Origin: Loripinus fragilis
Lineage: Eukaryota; Mollusca; Bivalvia; Lucinida; Lucinidae
Assembly: GCA_964019695.1 (NCBI GenBank)
Contig: OZ026525.1
Coordinates: 63,458,253-63,522,252, forward strand
Length of the DNA stretch: 64,000 nucleotides
Direction: 5' to 3'
This document shows, piece after piece, positions 10,250 to 20,279 of the stretch (position 1 is its first letter; the number at the start of each line of letters is the position of its first letter). The notes beneath the pieces are model-generated. The model worked only from the letters and a program-made list of their open reading frames with translations. It searched no databases and had not been told where the DNA came from. A program made the position numbers and the translations under genes.

Positions 10250-10450
10250 GGGAGCGCAGTGGCTCAGTGGTAGAGTGCTTAACTCGAGACCGAAGTGCAG
10301 CGAGTTCGAACCTCACCGTCGTCACTGTGTTGTGTCCTTGGGCAAGACGCCTTAATCTCTGCTTAGTATTTGTTTAACCCAGGAAGATACGTCCCGACAT
10401 AACTGAAAGATTGTTGACTGGGACGTAAAGAATCAAATCAAACAAACGAA
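10250..10450 (+). mobile_element. tRNA-derived SINE with exact duplications
   Basis: The head has an A-box-like TGGCTCAGTGG and a B-box-like GAGTTCGAACC. The body includes TGTCCTTGGGCAAGACGCCT, a motif common to several aquatic-animal SINEs (from memory), and it ends in GACTGGGACGTAAAGAATCAA plus a short AAAC-rich tail. The duplication ACCAACGAAACAC is exact on both sides (10237-10249 and 10451-10463). The GGGACGTAAAG end is shared with the SINE at 4848. Confidence 0.88.
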
Positions 10451-11010
10451 ACCAACGAAACACTTCTGCTTATGGCCCTTTTTATATTCCGACTGGGGTT
10501 CCTGTAACCACGATACCAATACAATATCAAAAAAGTATTTTCTCTCCGATTTCCAAAGATGAGATCGCCTTTATATGAATATTAACCCGTATCCTGCCGA
10601 AACACTCAGTACTTGTTTAGTAGTAGTTACTGTAGTGTTATTAACCATATGACTGTAAGTGCATCATTGGTATAGTCACACAAGTACATTCTATTACAGA
10701 TATTTTATCACGGAAGTAAGCACTATGAAAAAGTAAGTGAATATGATCAGGAAATACCACAACCAACCCACGACACCGTGAGGAAGAGCCACAGAACATA
10801 ATTATACAGTAACAAGACATCCGTAAGACAATAAAAGCAAAGCAACCAGCTCTCTCGTCTTCTTCAAGATGATTGCAAAACTAGAAAACACATGAAGTAA
10901 AGCACAACAAAACAAAGACAAACACAGAACCCCCACAACCAATGGGAAACACACCAAAAAACATATCAACAACAACAGAACCACCACCTTAGAACGGAAA
11001 ACGGCCGGTA

Positions 11011-11256
11011 TGCCCAGGTCACACATTCACGGATCACCTCGCCGGTTCTACTACGGATTAACTCTCACGGATGGCCCAGGAAATGCCAATTTCCGTAGTC
11101 CGGTACGGATGCACTCTATACGTATAGTTAAGTACTACTACGTATGATTAAGGATGCAATACGGAAAGCTACGGACCAATACGGATTGCCAAGAATGATG
11201 CAGGATTGTATCCGTGGCTAATCCGGCGTCCAGTCCGTGAATGTGTGACCTGGGCA
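11011..11256. mobile_element. 246-bp TIR element with TACGGA motif array
   Basis: Perfect 23-bp inverted ends begin TGCCCAGGTCACACATTCAC, with TA on each side (11009-11010 and 11257-11258). The interior is filled with TACGGA/TCCGTA words. Comparison with the PLE copy at 25100-25390 shows the PLE sequence continuing across the site, so this is an insertion into the PLE 3' region. Confidence 0.85.
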
Positions 11257-11679
11257 TAAGCGACCGGGTAGGGGCTTAAATGCATTTTACTGGTGCTAAA
11301 TCTTCGCCCTAGATTATGTTGTTATTAAAACACAAACTTGTTTAGCTCGCATGGCGGTTTCCTATTATTAATAACTAATAAATTATATCATCACAGAGAA
11401 AAAATCGATTCAAATAAACGCACTAAGATGAAACAAAGAAAAAGACTCAGGACTCACCCATAGTCAGAGCTAAAGGAAACCTCAAGTTGAGCTACGGTTG
11501 GCCCAGCCAACGACAAGCATCAAGCACCAACCAACATATTAAGGCTTCACATGTACGTCAGGGCTGTCATTAAGTCTGAGGCCTGACCCACCGTCGTGCA
11601 ATTAATTAAAGAGGAAACCATAGCTATCAACCGTGATGGGGTGCACAGCCAGGCATGCAGACTGTCGCATGATATCCAT

Positions 11680-11711
11680 CAGTGACCTATATTATCTTAT
11701 ATAGGTCACTG
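11680..11711. mobile_element. 32-bp palindromic insertion with 7-bp duplication
   Basis: CAGTGACCTATAT and ATATAGGTCACTG pair around a 6-base loop. TATCCAT stands on both sides (11673-11679 and 11712-11718). The related PLE at about 25765-25800 lacks the palindrome, so it is an insertion and not original sequence. Confidence 0.75.
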
Positions 11712-11877
11712 TATCCATGTTGTATCTCACTCTTTTATAACGTTTGTTAATATTCATAAATTGATCATTAAGATTGGGGTTTCCAACAATTCTTTTAGTC
11801 CAATCGGAGTCCATATCGGTTACAATGTGTGCCATCAACGTGCATACGCAGAAGTGAGAGCAGACGAGAAAAGGCAT

Positions 11878-12107
11878 AGTTAAAATGTAGCGTGAAAGGG
11901 TTAAAATTGTCGCCTTGTCAAGTTTGTGTTACTGTACATGACAATTAAAAATCATTACCCATGTACATGTACAGATATTGGGAATGTCACAGATGTTTGT
12001 ATATCTATTTACCTTTTACCTGTGTCAATTACGGGTCGATCTTCGTTTTCTTTGTCATGTTTGTGTGAAGGTTGATTTTCAAATGTCCGATCTAGTTTAA
12101 ATAGATT
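11878..12107. other. Unassigned sequence upstream of the sulfatase
   Basis: No promoter motif could be identified with confidence. ACATGTACATGTAC-type words occur near 11960. Confidence 0.4.
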
Positions 12108-12346
12108 TAAGCCGTGACATGTGATTTCCAACAATGTGTCATTTTGACAAGTGTAGACTCTGACGAGCCTGTGCAGCCTCCTTTTAAGCTTAACAACTGC
12201 AAATGACGTTCGTTCAGTAGCTTAACAGTCATGGACTATTTTACCGACTAGCAAAGGCTCTGATCAGTCTGCGCTTATGCGCAGACATGTCTGAGCCTTT
12301 GCTGGTCGCACATACCACATTGTTGGAAATCTCATGTCACGGCTCA
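12108..12346 (+). mobile_element. TIR element family A, copy 4
   Basis: GCCGTGACATGTGATTTCC at the left and its inverted form GGAAATCTCATGTCACGGC at the right bound a typical 239-bp member. The right end lies 75 bp before the ATG of the sulfatase gene, so the element is either in its 5' untranslated region or in its proximal promoter. Confidence 0.85.
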
Positions 12347-12421
12347 TATCTATTTATCAAATCCCGATAAAGAGTGTAGAAAATAAATGTTTAATTGTGT
12401 GGCAGTTTATACTTGATATAC

Positions 12422-13957
12422 ATGAAGATCATGATGGATGTGTTTACAAACAGCTGGCTTTATTCTGCTGTGATCATTTTGGCATGTGTCTATAACTCGT
12501 TTGAACGGATGAACGTCCTGTTTCTAGTGGCAGATGATATGCGCCCTGAGCTGGCCTCATACTATGGCAAGGACTTCCCTTCTCCTATTCATCCACCTAT
12601 AAAAAGTCCACATTTGGACATGCTCGCCGCTAGAAGTTTGTTACTAAAGCGCGCCTACTGTCAACAGGCCGTTTGTTCGCCTTCGAGAACTTCGCTTCTA
12701 ACAGGGAGACGACCCGATACAACGCACGTCTACGACCTTCAGACATACTGGCGGAAATCTGGTGGAAACTTCACTACTATTCCGGAATACTTTAAACAAT
12801 ATGGTTATACATCTGTCGGTATGGGCAAAGTATTCCATCCAGGAAAGGCATCCGGAGACGACGATCCGATCTCCTGGTCTATGCCTTATTTTCATGCCCC
12901 GAATAGAACATGGGAGACAAACGAATATAGTTGGAGAGCAATTCCAGATGACCTCCTAAAGGACAAACCGCTAGTTGACGCACAGACAGCTGACCATGCG
13001 GTGGAAGTTTTGCGAAAGCTTGCTCCAGCAGCGAGGTCAGGACAAAAACCTTTCTTCATTGCAGTCGGCTTTCACCGACCACATCTTCCATTCGTGTTCC
13101 CTGAGTCCATCCTAGACTTATATCCGGAAGAAAGTATTCATTTACCAGACAACGATTACGTACCAGCGAACATGCCTTCCGTGGCTTGGTCAAGTTATGG
13201 GGAGTTAAGAAACTACGGTGATATAAAGAAACTGAATTTGAGCGGAGCCATTAATACAACAGTACCCTCCAAAGTTATATTGGAGTTAAGGCGGGCGTAC
13301 TACAGCGCTCTAACTTGGACTGATTCTTTAGTAGGGAAAGTCATTGGTGAACTAGACCGTTTGGGTCTCTCAGACAACACAGTAATTTCATTCTGGGGAG
13401 ATCATGGCTGGCAATTGGGGGAACATGGCGAATGGTGCAAGCACACAAACTTTGAACTAGCTACGCATGCACCAATGATGATACACATTCCAGGCAAGAC
13501 TGACAGCGGCATTGTTATAGAAAAGTTGACAGAGTTTGTGGATTTGTTTCCCACGCTAGTTGATGCAGTTGGTCTTACAGCATTGCCACTGTGTCCAGAC
13601 GACTCCTCGAAGATAGAACTTTGCCGGGAAGGGAGCAGTCTAATGCCTTTGATTGAAAATCCAGACCTCACCTGGAAAAATGCATCGTTTTCACAATACC
13701 CTAGGTATCAGAACAAAACCCAGATAATGGGATACACGATGCGCACAGACATGTTCCGCTACACAGAATGGGCAAAATTTGAATACGCCCCCAGCTACAA
13801 ACCTGACTGGAATGACCTGTTTGGTGTAGAACTGTACAATCATGCAAATGATACGGAAGAGAATTACAATGTAGCATTTGAGCCTTCTTACGCTAAGATT
13901 AAACGGGCTCTTAGCCGTCAGCTACATGCCGGATGGAGGAACGTATTACCACCATAA
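12422..13957 (+). CDS. Iduronate-2-sulfatase-like sulfatase, single exon
   Basis: This is a 511-residue arylsulfatase-superfamily enzyme closest to iduronate 2-sulfatase, a lysosomal enzyme that removes 2-O-sulfate from iduronate in heparan and dermatan sulfate (family knowledge). Seen in the sequence: a hydrophobic N-terminal segment (about residues 11-23) suiting a signal peptide; the metal-binding start NVLFLVADDMRPEL (31-44); the sulfatase signature CSPSRTSLLTGRRPDTT (85-101), with Cys85 as the expected formylglycine; KVFHPG (136-141); GFHRPHLPF (216-224); and WGDHGWQLGEHGEW (325-338). There are several N-glycosylation sequons (161, 272, 278, 420, 431, 476). Human IDS is 550 residues, so the length is close. 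The frame extends upstream to a TTG at 12395, but the first in-frame ATG at 12422 is the likely start. No intron, frameshift or stop is seen. Substrate specificity is inferred. Confidence 0.9.
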   Translation: MKIMMDVFTNSWLYSAVIILACVYNSFERMNVLFLVADDMRPELASYYGKDFPSPIHPPIKSPHLDMLAARSLLLKRAYCQQAVCSPSRTSLLTGRRPDTTHVYDLQTYWRKSGGNFTTIPEYFKQYGYTSVGMGKVFHPGKASGDDDPISWSMPYFHAPNRTWETNEYSWRAIPDDLLKDKPLVDAQTADHAVEVLRKLAPAARSGQKPFFIAVGFHRPHLPFVFPESILDLYPEESIHLPDNDYVPANMPSVAWSSYGELRNYGDIKKLNLSGAINTTVPSKVILELRRAYYSALTWTDSLVGKVIGELDRLGLSDNTVISFWGDHGWQLGEHGEWCKHTNFELATHAPMMIHIPGKTDSGIVIEKLTEFVDLFPTLVDAVGLTALPLCPDDSSKIELCREGSSLMPLIENPDLTWKNASFSQYPRYQNKTQIMGYTMRTDMFRYTEWAKFEYAPSYKPDWNDLFGVELYNHANDTEENYNVAFEPSYAKIKRALSRQLHAGWRNVLPP

Positions 13958-13988
13958 TCTAGCAATTTATTTACAGCCAGTAGAAGAT

Positions 13989-14056
13989 AGTGGGCCACCA
14001 TCGGGCCGACGCTGATACGACTTATAAGCGTCGGCGTTGGTCCAGTGGTGGCTCGA
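13989..14056. repeat. Hairpin just after the sulfatase stop
   Basis: GGGCCACCATCGGGCCGACGC pairs imperfectly with GCGTCGGCGTTGGTCCAGTGGTGGCTC. It resembles other GGCC-rich foldbacks at 17799 and 58514. It begins about 30 bp after the stop codon and so probably lies in the 3' untranslated region. Confidence 0.6.
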
Positions 14057-14070
14057 CTTGAGTTACTTGC

Positions 14071-14300
14071 TACTGTCATGTCAGCCAAGAGTGACAGTGA
14101 CGTCATGTTTTGTTGACAAAGTTATCGGGGATTTAGAATCGATAGATCACTTGTATATTAATCCTATCCACAGGATAGGATTAATGCGCAAGTGATCTAT
14201 CGGTTCGTATTAGATTAATTGGAGTGTACAAGTTGTTTTTTACTTAACAATTTGTAAACAAAACACGACGTCACTGTCACTCTTCGCTGGCAGGACAGTA
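14071..14300. mobile_element. TIR element family B, copy 1
   Basis: The ends are TACTGTCATGTCAGCCAAGA and (minus strand) TACTGTCCTGCCAGCGAAGA, both running into GTGACAGTGACGTC. The centre is an inverted pair, CGATAGATCACTTG/CAAGTGATCTATCG, around ATTAATCCTATCC. It is noncoding. Confidence 0.8.
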
Positions 14301-14592
14301 GGAATGAACTACAATGCAAAACATTAAGTTCATGATAGGCGCTAAATTATTCTAGTCAAACTTTTGTGAATAAAAATAAGCGTTCATGTAGCTTTACTTC
14401 AAATTTGGTGGCAGCTGAACTGCCTCTGATCTTCATGTAACCTTTGAACTGCATTAAAACCGATATTCTGATCGATTTTATTGATCCAGATTTTAAATAC
14501 TGTATACAATGTAACAATAATACAAATGTACAATGCAGGTAGAACTTTTTAACATTTAACAATGGAGAAATAATTGCCTGGAGCTGTTTAAG
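14301..14592. other. Spacer between two family B elements
   Basis: No gene recognised. An AATAAA at about 14370 is the first candidate polyadenylation signal noticed downstream of the sulfatase, but it is more than 400 bp from the stop, so its use is doubtful. Confidence 0.35.
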
Positions 14593-14820
14593 TACTATCC
14601 TGCCAGGCAAGAGTGACAGTGACGTCATGTTTTGTTACAAAGTTATCATAAACTTAGATTCGATAGATCACTTGTGTAATAATCATGTCCTCAGGATAGG
14701 ATTAATACACACGCGATCTATCGATTCGCGTTAGCTCAAGCGGAGCGTGAATGTTAATGTTTGTATGTACTTAGCAATTGTATACACATATTACGTCACT
14801 GTCACTCTTGGTTAGCACGA
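14593..14820. mobile_element. TIR element family B, copy 2
   Basis: It starts TACTATCCTGCCAGGCAAGA, then GTGACAGTGACGTCATGTTT as in copy 1, has the same CGATAGATCACTTG centre, and ends ACGTCACTGTCACTCTTGG. The right terminus is more diverged. Confidence 0.78.
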
Positions 14821-15336
14821 AATTAAGTGTAAAATTACGCCAAGAGCAGTAGTGGCTTAGGTGAAACACAGTTTTTTTGTATAAACACTTTTTCCTACCG
14901 TGCATACCGTTTTACATGTAAGTGGTAAAAAATCAACCTAACTTTTATTATAATAAATGTGTATCAATAAAATTTGTAAAACGCTACATGTATTTCTATC
15001 AATGAGGTTATTTTTAAAATACAATGCCTCCTACAATATACTTTAGTTAAGTTTTTATTTTCAGGGAATTTAAATGCTTGATTCGTGAATTCTGTTGACC
15101 ATCTAGTTGAAATATCAAAAGTAGTTACTTACTTTAGGGATGCATTTTAACGTTTGACCCTGATCATTGTCAGATCTTTTCAAAAGGCCGTGTGCACATA
15201 AAAATCCCACTCAGCATCAACCACGGACCACGTCACCAATTTCCAATGGCAAATGTAACCGAGGCATTAGATCTTGATAAAGGTATTTTGTACCAACTGG
15301 TATCTTAGCATACTAGTGATTCCTAAATGTGTACTT
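14821..15336. other. Unassigned sequence
   Basis: AT-rich. No gene recognised. Confidence 0.45.
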
Positions 15337-15407
15337 AGACAAACAGTGAAGACCCAAAATGAAATGCTGCATCATGCCTCGTTCCAAGAGGGTCTACAAT
15401 ATTTGCT
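15337..15407. repeat. AAACAGTG hairpin family member
   Basis: CAAACAGTGAAGACCC at the left and GGGTCTACAATATTTG at the right are inverted. The interior has ATGAAATGCTGCATCATGC. It belongs to the family described at 41608 and 51263. Confidence 0.65.
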
Positions 15408-15603
15408 AAGACAGTACATAAATTCATTTGTATACTATTTTCTTTTACCAAATGATTATGATGTGGAAATCTGGTACTGGTCAGAATTTCTTTATAACAG
15501 CAAACTCATTTTAACGTCAAAGATAGCTTGGAACAAACAGTGTCGTTATAAAAAGGGTAGCCTGTAGTAATCTTCAGATAAAGAAATCAAAAAAAAAATT
15601 GTA

Positions 15604-15809
15604 AAGTAAAACCTGTCATCAGCAGCCTGTCAAAAAGAATACCCAAATCGGTTTTCAAGACCGATTGCCGTTCTATGCAGGTCATAAGTATTGCAGAATG
15701 CTCCATGGGGAGCAAGTTGTAATACTTTCGACCTTCATTAAGCTACCGTTTGCCTTTAAGATCTTTGTTTTGTCTATTTTTGATTGGCCGCTTAAGACAG
15801 GTTTTACTG
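15604..15809. mobile_element. pogo/Tc1-type MITE, copy 2
   Basis: AAGTAAAACCTGTC at the left and GACAGGTTTTACTG at the right are inverted, with TA on both sides. The interior shares TCAAGACCGATT, GTATTGCAGAATGCTCC and TTTAAGATCTTTG with the copy at 5471-5672. Confidence 0.78.
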
Positions 15810-16219
15810 TACATTATAACATGACCCCTCGAAACAGTCACCAATCCTGAGTGCATTGTATTAAACGAGAAGGAAGAATCAATTTGTGCATAACGAGGGC
15901 GAAAAAGCAACTGTTAATTAACGCCTATGGGTGCATTAAAGTCGATCAAATATTTTCTTTAATTACGCATTTCGCTCAGCAAGAATTCATCCGAAACCTT
16001 ACTTTGGAAGCAGAGACATTTTACACCCGCAATCAGTCTTGCAGCCATATAAACAGGAAAATGTCTGGTATTTTTGGATTTGCAAGATCGAACAAAAAAT
16101 GAATCTGTACACATTTGAACCAGTCCATGAGAAAACTATTCTTTTTTTCATAAGGTTGTTCTTCAAACAAACATACAGAGCCAAACAAATATCCGAATTT
16201 GTTGAGTACTTTGCTTACA
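15810..16219. other. Unassigned sequence
   Basis: Overlapping short open frames in several phases with no recognisable motif. No gene called. Confidence 0.45.
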
Positions 16220-16221
16220 TA

Positions 16222-17186
16222 CGAGGGTCATCCAATATGTTCTGACAATGCCCCCATAAAACAAAACCTTTTTCTCTAGGATATCTTTCAATAATATTCA
16301 CATGTTATTTAGAATATAGGGAATTGGATCACAGGTTCAAATATTTTCCATGTTGCCATCCCGATGCTTGCTAAGCAACCAAAGAACACAAGGTAAAGGG
16401 CCATGGACGGGACACTGTATGCAATATACATGCCCAAATTTCTAAGAAATTACAAATTTAACTCCTTTTTAAAACTTTTTATATAGATAAATACAGACAT
16501 TATGTATGTTGGTTTTGAATGGCTCAGATAATGGTTTATGTTGCAACTGTGGTGTTTGCAGGGTTTTGATTATGATATATCACAGATTTTGTAAGAAATA
16601 TTTTCCTTGAAAATGGATTGTACTAATAGTGTATTATCTTTGGCATAAAGCATTTCTTGAAAGTTATTATTTTCCATGTGTTAAGAAGACTATAGAACAG
16701 ATTTTTCAAAATATGTGACTATTAATATGCAAATTGATCGTAATGGCTTATATAAGTGTTCAAAATATACTATTTTCTAATTATCGCTCTAAGTGAGGCA
16801 AAAAATTAATTTTCTGTTGTTGCCCAGCAACCAAGGACGTTCAAAGCAACTACATTAATGTCATTGTGGTATTTGTTATTATGAGTCATATGTGTATTCA
16901 GACAACATCACCAACCACTAATAAAACTTTCCAAAGATAAAACTGCATATTTAACTAACTCTACCCCCAGCAAAAATTAGTGGTAAACGTGAATTTTCGC
17001 GGCCATGGGTTCTCACAGTGCTGTTTACAAATTTGAATAGCATCGGATCAGGTTATGATAAAAACTCCATATTTCAAATGTGAGTAGTCAACACCCATGG
17101 CCACATGAAATGAGTAATAGAATTCAGATTTCAATAACATTTTCTGAGATACGAGATCATTGTCAGAACTTATTGGATGACCCACG
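16222..17186. mobile_element. Nonautonomous mariner-type element
   Basis: The ends CGAGGGTCATCCAATATGTT and (minus strand) CGTGGGTCATCCAATAAGTT continue inverted into CTGACAATG, and both are flanked by TA (16220-16221 and 17187-17188). A CGAGGGnnnnTCAATAAGTT-like end is typical of mariner elements (family knowledge). The 965-bp interior has no transposase frame. Confidence 0.8.
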
Positions 17187-17325
17187 TAGATGAGGTGTGG
17201 AAGAGCACAGTTATTTTTAGCTCAAAATACAGTGGCTCTAGGACGTGTTGACGTGGGATATTTATTAAACTCGTTGAGAAATGATATAATGTTTAACAAT
17301 GGTATACAGTTTTAGCTTGAATATT

Positions 17326-17423
17326 CCCAACAGGCACACTACCATAAAACAACGTCATATCAACGTCGATGCGACGTCGCACCGACGTCGATACAACTTT
17401 TTTGACGTCATTTGCCTGCTGGG
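17326..17423. mobile_element. 98-bp TIR element with ACGTCGA motifs
   Basis: The ends are CCCAACAGGCA and TGCCTGCTGGG. Within are AACGTCATATCAACGTCGA and GACGTCG words in both orientations. It appears related to the 605-bp element at 59766-60370, which has CTCAGnAGnCA ends and the same internal motif. Confidence 0.7.
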
Positions 17424-17647
17424 ATATAGGGATCAGACATTTTGTTCATGCATTAACATTGGCCGGGTCACGAGGAAACAGTTTGATGTCGAGGCCACAC
17501 AACATATATCCAATCCCCATACGTACTAGTAGGTACATTTTGTCAAAGGAACGTGTCTTGTATAAGTAAAGCAACTCTCTCTTATTTTGATCAGCGAAGT
17601 ATCATTCTGATTGTTAATGCAATGTCAGAACAAATATCACCCGTTTA

Positions 17648-17961
17648 AACATGCGCGGATCTAGATGGGGGTGGGGGGCAGAGAATCCAGACCCCACCCT
17701 TGAAAATTCACGAAACATATTGGGTTTCTTCGCAATACTGTTCCGGATCCCCTGAAAATCACAAAGCTACAAATGTACCAAGCCAGCATTCAACGTTTGG
17801 TCATCATCGGCACACCACCGAATGCCGTTTTAATGGCACTTCGCTGGTGGGCCGATGATTGCCCACTTTTAGTGATATTTGGATCATTCCTCCCCTCATC
17901 CAAAAAATACGCTGTCAAAGTTGGACTCCCTCTGACAAAACATTTTGGATCCGCGCATGTT
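17648..17961. mobile_element. TIR element, AACATGCGCGGATC ends
   Basis: AACATGCGCGGATC at the left and GATCCGCGCATGTT at the right are perfect inverted repeats. A GGATCCCCTGAAAAT block inside is also found at about 53879, next to CATGCGCGGA. A foldback is nested at 17799-17863. Confidence 0.7.
17799..17863. repeat. Nested hairpin, GGCnCACCA type
   Basis: TCATCATCGGCACACCACCGA pairs with TCGCTGGTGGGCCGATGATTG around ATGCCGTTTTAATGGCA. It is similar in design to the hairpin at 58514-58577. Confidence 0.65.
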
Positions 17962-18749
17962 CAATAACAATGGTCAATCTTCAGAGTGCATGGTCATCGT
18001 AAACTCAACAAGTGCCGAAATTAAAAGGGACTACATGGAAATACACATATCATTCATCTATCCTCTATCCCGATGACTACAATTCTTAATAATTGTAAAG
18101 TAGGCGTTTTGTAAAATCTTATACTTTTATAATGATTTTCGTTTGTCTCACTTTGAAATTACGGGCTGGGTATGCTATAAGAAATGATCAATATTTTGAT
18201 TAGCTTGGAGAGAATTAGAAATCTGTCCTCTACTTTTAAATTCTTTCACCACATACGGTTTTGTGTCACATTCGCAGTGCGCATGTATGCAAAGAGATAA
18301 CAAAAAGCAGTACTACAACAAATTAAATCTTTTACCAATTTAATAATCTATACTTATCAGGGATTATATTTTCTGACAGATAAAGTAACGTGGTTACGAC
18401 ATTAAAGATAATTATACTGATACATATGGTATAACATCAACAGCAAGAGAAAGTGTCCCTTGCATAATATGCGATACAAAGGGTTTTCAGAAAGTTTGTT
18501 TCGTAATACATGTGTATGATCGGTTTCCTTTTAGTTTAGTAATAATATTTTAAAGGGGACAGCAACCTTATAAGCATGTGAGTCTGACAAACAAGCCCGT
18601 ATTAAACCATGCAATCTGCCACAAATCGGATCAAAATTGGATATAAAATAAGAAAGTTTAAGCAATTTGAAAATCAAAATTCTGACATCTATTAAGCCGA
18701 TGGAGGCCATCATTTTGAATATTTACTTACTTCTTGTTAATTTTGAAAA
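17962..18749. other. Unassigned sequence
   Basis: AT-rich with no gene or element recognised. Confidence 0.45.
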
Positions 18750-19000
18750 GCCAATAAAATCACTATTTTCAATGCAAATTGTGCAGATTATTTTCAAAAT
18801 CGTCTATTTTCAACAGATGTATCAATAAAACTTTAATAGACGGTGAAATGATAGCAGGAAAGTAGTTATGAAATGCCAATAAAATCCCCATTTTCAATGC
18901 AAATTGTGCAGATTATTTTCAAAATCGTCTATTTTCAACAGATGTATAAATAAAACTTTAATGGACGTTGAAATAAATATCAGGACAGTAGTTATTTTAT
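18750..19000. repeat. Two-copy tandem repeat, 125-bp unit
   Basis: GCCAATAAAATC starts each unit (18750 and 18875). Both carry ATTTTCAATGCAAATTGTGC and AAATCGTCTATTTTCAACAG with only a few differences. Confidence 0.85.
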
Positions 19001-19142
19001 TAATGCATATTTAATTGGGGCTGTGTGGCGTCACTCAGCCTCAAATGGCTATCAACCATTGCTTTCAATTGTCTACTATATAAACATCTATAACTTTCTT
19101 ATTTTTCAATCAATTTTGATAGGGTTTGAATTACTGTTCGGC

Positions 19143-19919
19143 AGGTAGGTGAGAACTTTGACATCGTTTATGGGACTGCTCAAGATATACTGACAAATGT
19201 ACTTGGAATGCGAAGGGTTTGTGCACGTTGGGTGCCTAGACTGCTTGTTCCAGAACAGAAGACGGTTAGGGTACAAATATGCACATAACTTCAACAGAGA
19301 TTGTCGGATGAAGGTGATTCATCTCTTAATAAAGTGATAACATGTGATGAAACATAGTTTCATTTCTTTGAGCCCGAAAGTAAGCAACAAAGCTCAATGG
19401 GGAAGCATACTTGGTCCCCTTCACCTGTAAAAGCACGCCTTTCGAAGTCGGTTGGCAAAGTAATATCAATAATAATTATTTGTAATACGAAGGGAGTTGT
19501 ACTCAATCATATGGTACCTGACAAAACTATTGTAAATGGTGACTACTATTCCGGTGTACTTCAAGAACAACTCCGAAGAGCTATCCGAGATAAGCGCCCG
19601 GAATTGTACAGGTCAAGATTCATTCTACACCAAGATAACGCGCCAGTACATGTCAGTCGTGTTGTAAAGCAAACTATGAGCGATTTAAATATAGAACCAC
19701 TTCAAAACCCACCGTACAGTCCAGATTTGGCTATTTGTGACTTCTTTCTGTTTCCACCTTCGTGGAAGGAAATTCAAGTCCAGAGAGGATCTAAGCACTG
19801 CAATAACGGAGGCGCTTCGAACGGTGACACGTGACGGCCTGCAGTACGTGTTCCGCACGTGGGTGGAAAGATGGGACAAGTGTATTAAAGCGAAGGGGTC
19901 TTGCTTTGAAAAGAAATGA
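19143..19919 (+). pseudogene. mariner transposase pseudogene 1
   Basis: Readable pieces in order are: GTAQDILTNVLGMRRVCARW (helix-turn-helix end), VITCDET followed by a stop in place of the usual Trp, a PESKQQSS block, FILHQDNAPVH, and PYSPDLAICDFFLF. A frameshift near 19737-19760 then leads to a C-terminal WVERWDKCIKAKG block. The three catalytic acidic positions (CDET, HQDNAPVH, PDLAICDFF) are still recognisable, as in the DD34D mariner family. Internal stops and the frameshift make it dead. Its TIRs were not found. It belongs to a different mariner lineage from the copy at 21439-22095. Confidence 0.85.
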
Positions 19920-19974
19920 ACTTTATTTGTAAGTACCTCTAACAGTATTTACATAATTTACAATATTCTCGAAT

Positions 19975-20090
19975 TTATCGTATCATCACAGAGAAACAAT
20001 CAAATCAAATTAAAACACTATGATGATACAAAGGAAAGGGCTCATGACTCACAGATAGTCAAAGCGAAAGAAAATCTCAAAGGTTGCCTC
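19975..20090 (-). mobile_element. Penelope-like 3' region fragment (type 1)
   Basis: TATCATCACAGAGAAACAATC and TGATGATACAAAGGAAAGGG match the minus-strand type-1 PLE 3' region at 11395-11480 and 25505-25590. Confidence 0.6.
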
Positions 20091-20279
20091 ATCAAAAGCA
20101 TGTTCCATATGAAATTCGACCTGAATTGACCATCTGAGTTCTGAGAAAAAGTGTCTGCAAGGTTAATAATGACCTTTGGTGCTTACCAATTACAAAAGTT
20201 ATTGAAAAATATATTTACAAAGGTTTTCCAATATAAATACATCTAAAAACACTTTTGACCTTGTCGTAAAGTAGATCAA
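20091..20279. other. Unassigned spacer
   Basis: No similarity recognised. Confidence 0.4.

Larger units (their letters stand above)
10735..11877 (-). pseudogene. Penelope-like element, C-terminal coding and 3' region
   Basis: On the minus strand, the start (about 11877-11700) encodes KRIVGNPNLNDQF followed by INKRYKRVRYNMD. This is the conserved C-terminal segment also seen in the PLE copies at 20851-21066 and 25640-25985. It is followed by a noncoding 3' region containing GTGTGTTAATTTG-like, TAGGGCGAAGAT and TCTAAGGTGGTGGTTC words, ending in TGATCATATTCACTTAC. The reverse-transcriptase domain is missing. Two insertions interrupt it: a 246-bp TIR element and a 32-bp hairpin. Confidence 0.7.

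Noticed and set aside
12395..12421. Nine-codon N-terminal extension of the sulfatase from a TTG
   Set aside because: TTG is not a normal start in an animal nuclear gene. The first in-frame ATG at 12422 gives a sensible signal peptide.
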